A stretch of DNA of 64,000 nt from Pseudopithomyces maydicus (taxonomy: Eukaryota > Ascomycota > Dothideomycetes > Pleosporales > Didymosphaeriaceae): assembly GCA_026873275.1 (NCBI GenBank), contig JANTUC010000006.1:1860001-1924000 (forward strand), written 5' to 3'. A model generated the notes under the pieces. It was not told the DNA's origin, made no database searches, and was given only the letters and a program-made list of their open reading frames with translations. Both the position numbers and the translations under genes were made by a program. The first letter of the stretch is position 1. Each line of letters opens with the position of its first letter. This document shows positions 61,900 to 64,000 of this stretch, piece by piece.

Positions 61900-63100
61900 A
61901 AGAATTAAAGTTACCTGCAGTAAGTCTATTTATATTTATATTTAAAAAAATAGAGAATTATAATTATGCATTAACTATTAAGCACTTAATAATATTATAA
62001 TTAAAAATAGATACCTATTACTAAATATATTAGAATTATAAAATAGACTCTTAAGAGCTAAGATATTTACGACTATAGACTTAAAAGATAGATACTACTT
62101 TATTAGGATAAAAGAAGGTAAAGAATAGAAGATAGTATTTAGATTATAATATAGCCTATTTAAGTATATAATTATACTATTTAAACTAACTAACGCACTA
62201 GTAATATTCCAGGAATTAATTAATAATATACTAAAAAACTATCTTAACATCTTTATAGTTACCTATTTAAATAACATCCTTATATACTTAAAAAATAAGC
62301 AAGAATACGTAAAGTATATTAAGATTATATTAGAAGCTTTATAAAAAGCCTATTTAAAGATTAAATTAAAAAAATATAAATTCTATATTATAAAACTAGA
62401 GTTCCTAGAATATATTATTAATATAAAAGGCTTTAGTATAAGCCTAAATAAAATTAAAACTATATAAGTATAGCTAATCTTAAAAACTATAAGAAATATA
62501 TAAGAATTTCTAGAATTTTACAGATTTAATAGATAATTTATTAAGGATTATTTTAAGATTACTATACCCTTAATAATATTAATTAAGAAGGATATAATAT
62601 TTAAATAAATAAAATAATATAATTAAGCTTTTAAATAGCTAATATAAGCAAGTATTAGTACACCAATCTTAGTTACTTTTAGAAACGAGAAACTACTATA
62701 TATAAAAACTAATATAAGTAATTTAACTATTAGAGTATACGTAAAGTAAGAAAGAATAGATAATAGTACCCTATTACTTATTATTTATATAAGTTTATTA
62801 ATATAGAAACACGCTACGATATCTATAATAAAGAACTATATACTATTATTAAAGTACTTAAGCACTAAAGAACCTACGTATATAAATACTTAGAACTTAT
62901 AATCTTTATAAACTATAAAAACCTATTATAATTTATAATAATAAAAGAATTAACACCGTAATAAGCGCGATAGTTAGAAGCCCTTAGATAGTATAAATTT
63001 AAAATTCTATATATACTAGGAAAAGAGAATAGATAAGTAGACACTTTTAGTAGAAAAAAAGATTTTATAAAAAATAAAATTAAAATATATTTAGTAATTT
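61900..63100 (+). pseudogene. Ty3-a reverse transcriptase and RNase H (RIPped)
   Basis: RT at 62080-62290 reads TIDLKDRYYFIRIKEGKE, K-IVFRL-YSLFKYIIILF, LTNALVIFQELINN and YLNNILIYLKN, a full Ty3 consensus with YLDD changed to YLNN. A later FLEYIINIKGFS matches FLGYxISxxG. RNase H at about 62660-63080 includes a degraded YHKFINIETRYDIYNKELY-like region (62780-62850). Stops throughout. Confidence 0.87.
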
Positions 63101-63179
63101 TTAAGAAAAATAAAGATAAATCGCTAAGACCTATAGTAGAACTTAATTAACTAATAATAATTACTAAGAATATACCAAA

Positions 63180-64000
63180 GGAACAGCAAGAAGAGGTTAT
63201 GAAATAATATTATAATAACCCTCTTTATAGATATCTAGGAATTAATAAAATAATAGAACTAATCTAATAGAATTATAATTTTAAAGGAATTAAAGAAACT
63301 ATAATTATTTATATTAGAAAGTGCGTAAACTATTAAAGGAATAAGTATATAACGCATTTAAAGTATAAAGAAATATAAGCCATTAAAATACTTATAGTAC
63401 TATAGGAAGATATCGCTATAGATTTTATTATTAAATTATTAGGATTTACAAACCCGGCTATAGAAGTTAAGTATAATATAATATTAATTATTATAAATAA
63501 ATTTATAAAATATGCTAAGATAATATCTTGTAAAAAGGAATATACTATAGACTAGTTAGAATACCTTATCCTTAATAGACTTATAAGACACTATAATATA
63601 CTAAAGATAATTATTAGCGATAGAGATAAACTCTTTATATTAAATTATTAAATAACACTTATAGTACTTATTAAAATAAAATGGAAGCTATCGACAGCTT
63701 ATTATTTATAAATAGATAAATAAATAGAATATACTAACTAGATTATAAAAATATACCTACGCATCTACTATAATAAAAAGAAAGATAATTAGATTTTATT
63801 ATTACCTTTAGTATAGATAGCATATAATAATAAAGAATTAATAATAATAGGAATTATATTATATTATATAAACTACAGAAAATATCTATATCTCTTTAAT
63901 TAAGTTTTACTAACGGTTATTAACACAGTAGAAGTAGAGAAAACTATAGAAATTATAAAATAAATATATAAAGAATTACGAGAAAACTTTAAGAAGTCTT
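63180..64000 (+). pseudogene. Ty3-a integrase (RIPped, cut by window end)
   Basis: A zinc-binding region with KCVNY-RNKYITH lies near 63320. The catalytic core follows: EDIAIDFIIKLLGFTNPA at 63405-63460 (first Asp kept), ILKIIISDRDKLF at about 63600-63640 (second Asp kept), then KLSTAYYL-IDK-IEYTN at about 63685-63740. The Glu after this block is Lys. It continues past the window; the missing C-terminus is represented by 856-1640. Confidence 0.87.

Larger units (their letters stand above)
58831..64000 (+). mobile_element. Ty3-a copy 4: RIPped element, 5' LTR to integrase, runs off the window
   Basis: It includes a 500-bp LTR (58831-59330), 17-nt leader, gag from 59348, zinc knuckle, protease, RT, RNase H and integrase. 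It is inserted into RNase H of Ty3-b copy 4. Its end matches the start of copy 2 at 856, so copies 2 and 4 together cover a full family element except for a small overlap. Confidence 0.93.

Noticed and set aside
856..64000. Possibility that the AT-rich DNA is mitochondrial or bacterial
   Set aside because: It holds Ty3 LTR elements with RIP transitions, chromodomains, a spliceosomal-type intron and no organelle or bacterial genes.

Overview
The window is a stack of nested, mostly dead transposable elements from a filamentous ascomycete (Pezizomycotina). I found no host gene, rRNA or tRNA in 64 kb. The reason for this placement is the mutation pattern. Nearly all of 856-64000 is very AT-rich, CpA/TpG are replaced by TpA, Gln and Trp codons have become stops, and paired repeats differ almost only by C-to-T and G-to-A. 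This is the mark of repeat-induced point mutation (RIP). A 65-nt spliceosomal-type intron in a Tc1-like transposase and chromodomain Ty3 elements fit the same group. The species cannot be named from the sequence.

Family names used here: Ty3-a (four copies), Ty3-b (four copies), Ty3-c (a very large element plus an LTR fragment), Ty3-d, Ty3-e, Ty3-g (plus a gag-protease piece that may be the same family), and a Tc1-like DNA transposon (two copies). Reading + as left to right: 1-855 is the 5' end of an UNMUTATED Ty3-a copy on the minus strand, with an open gag frame. It sits inside a RIPped Ty3-a (856-2743), which interrupts Ty3-b copy 1 (2744-9939), which sits in the left LTR of giant Ty3-c (9940-22331). 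Ty3-c separates the pol half of a Ty3-g element (22332-26765) from its missing gag. Then come a decayed Tc1-like copy (26768-about 27800), an unassigned stretch, and Ty3-d on the minus strand (28954-35784). Next is an almost complete Tc1-like transposon with terminal inverted repeats (35787-37849).

The right half holds Ty3-b copy 2 (37852-41263, minus) carrying a solo Ty3-a LTR with a perfect target duplication (39981-40404), a Ty3-c LTR fragment (41264-41434) and a gag-protease remnant (41435-43247). Ty3-b copy 3 (minus) is split by a full-length Ty3-e (44399-51649, TSD TTTAA). It is then cut by Ty3-b copy 4 (53305-58830, plus), which is in turn cut by Ty3-a copy 4 (58831 to the window end).

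Together the elements read as waves of Ty3 insertion into earlier insertions, each inactivated by RIP, followed by at least one later insertion that has not been mutated. Four families (a, b, d, e) and Ty3-g keep recognisable reverse transcriptase and integrase order, three carry chromodomains, and several reverse transcriptases have lost active-site Asp to Asn. Domain coordinates in the RIPped elements are approximate because the frames are full of stops; LTR, TIR and TSD coordinates were counted base by base.
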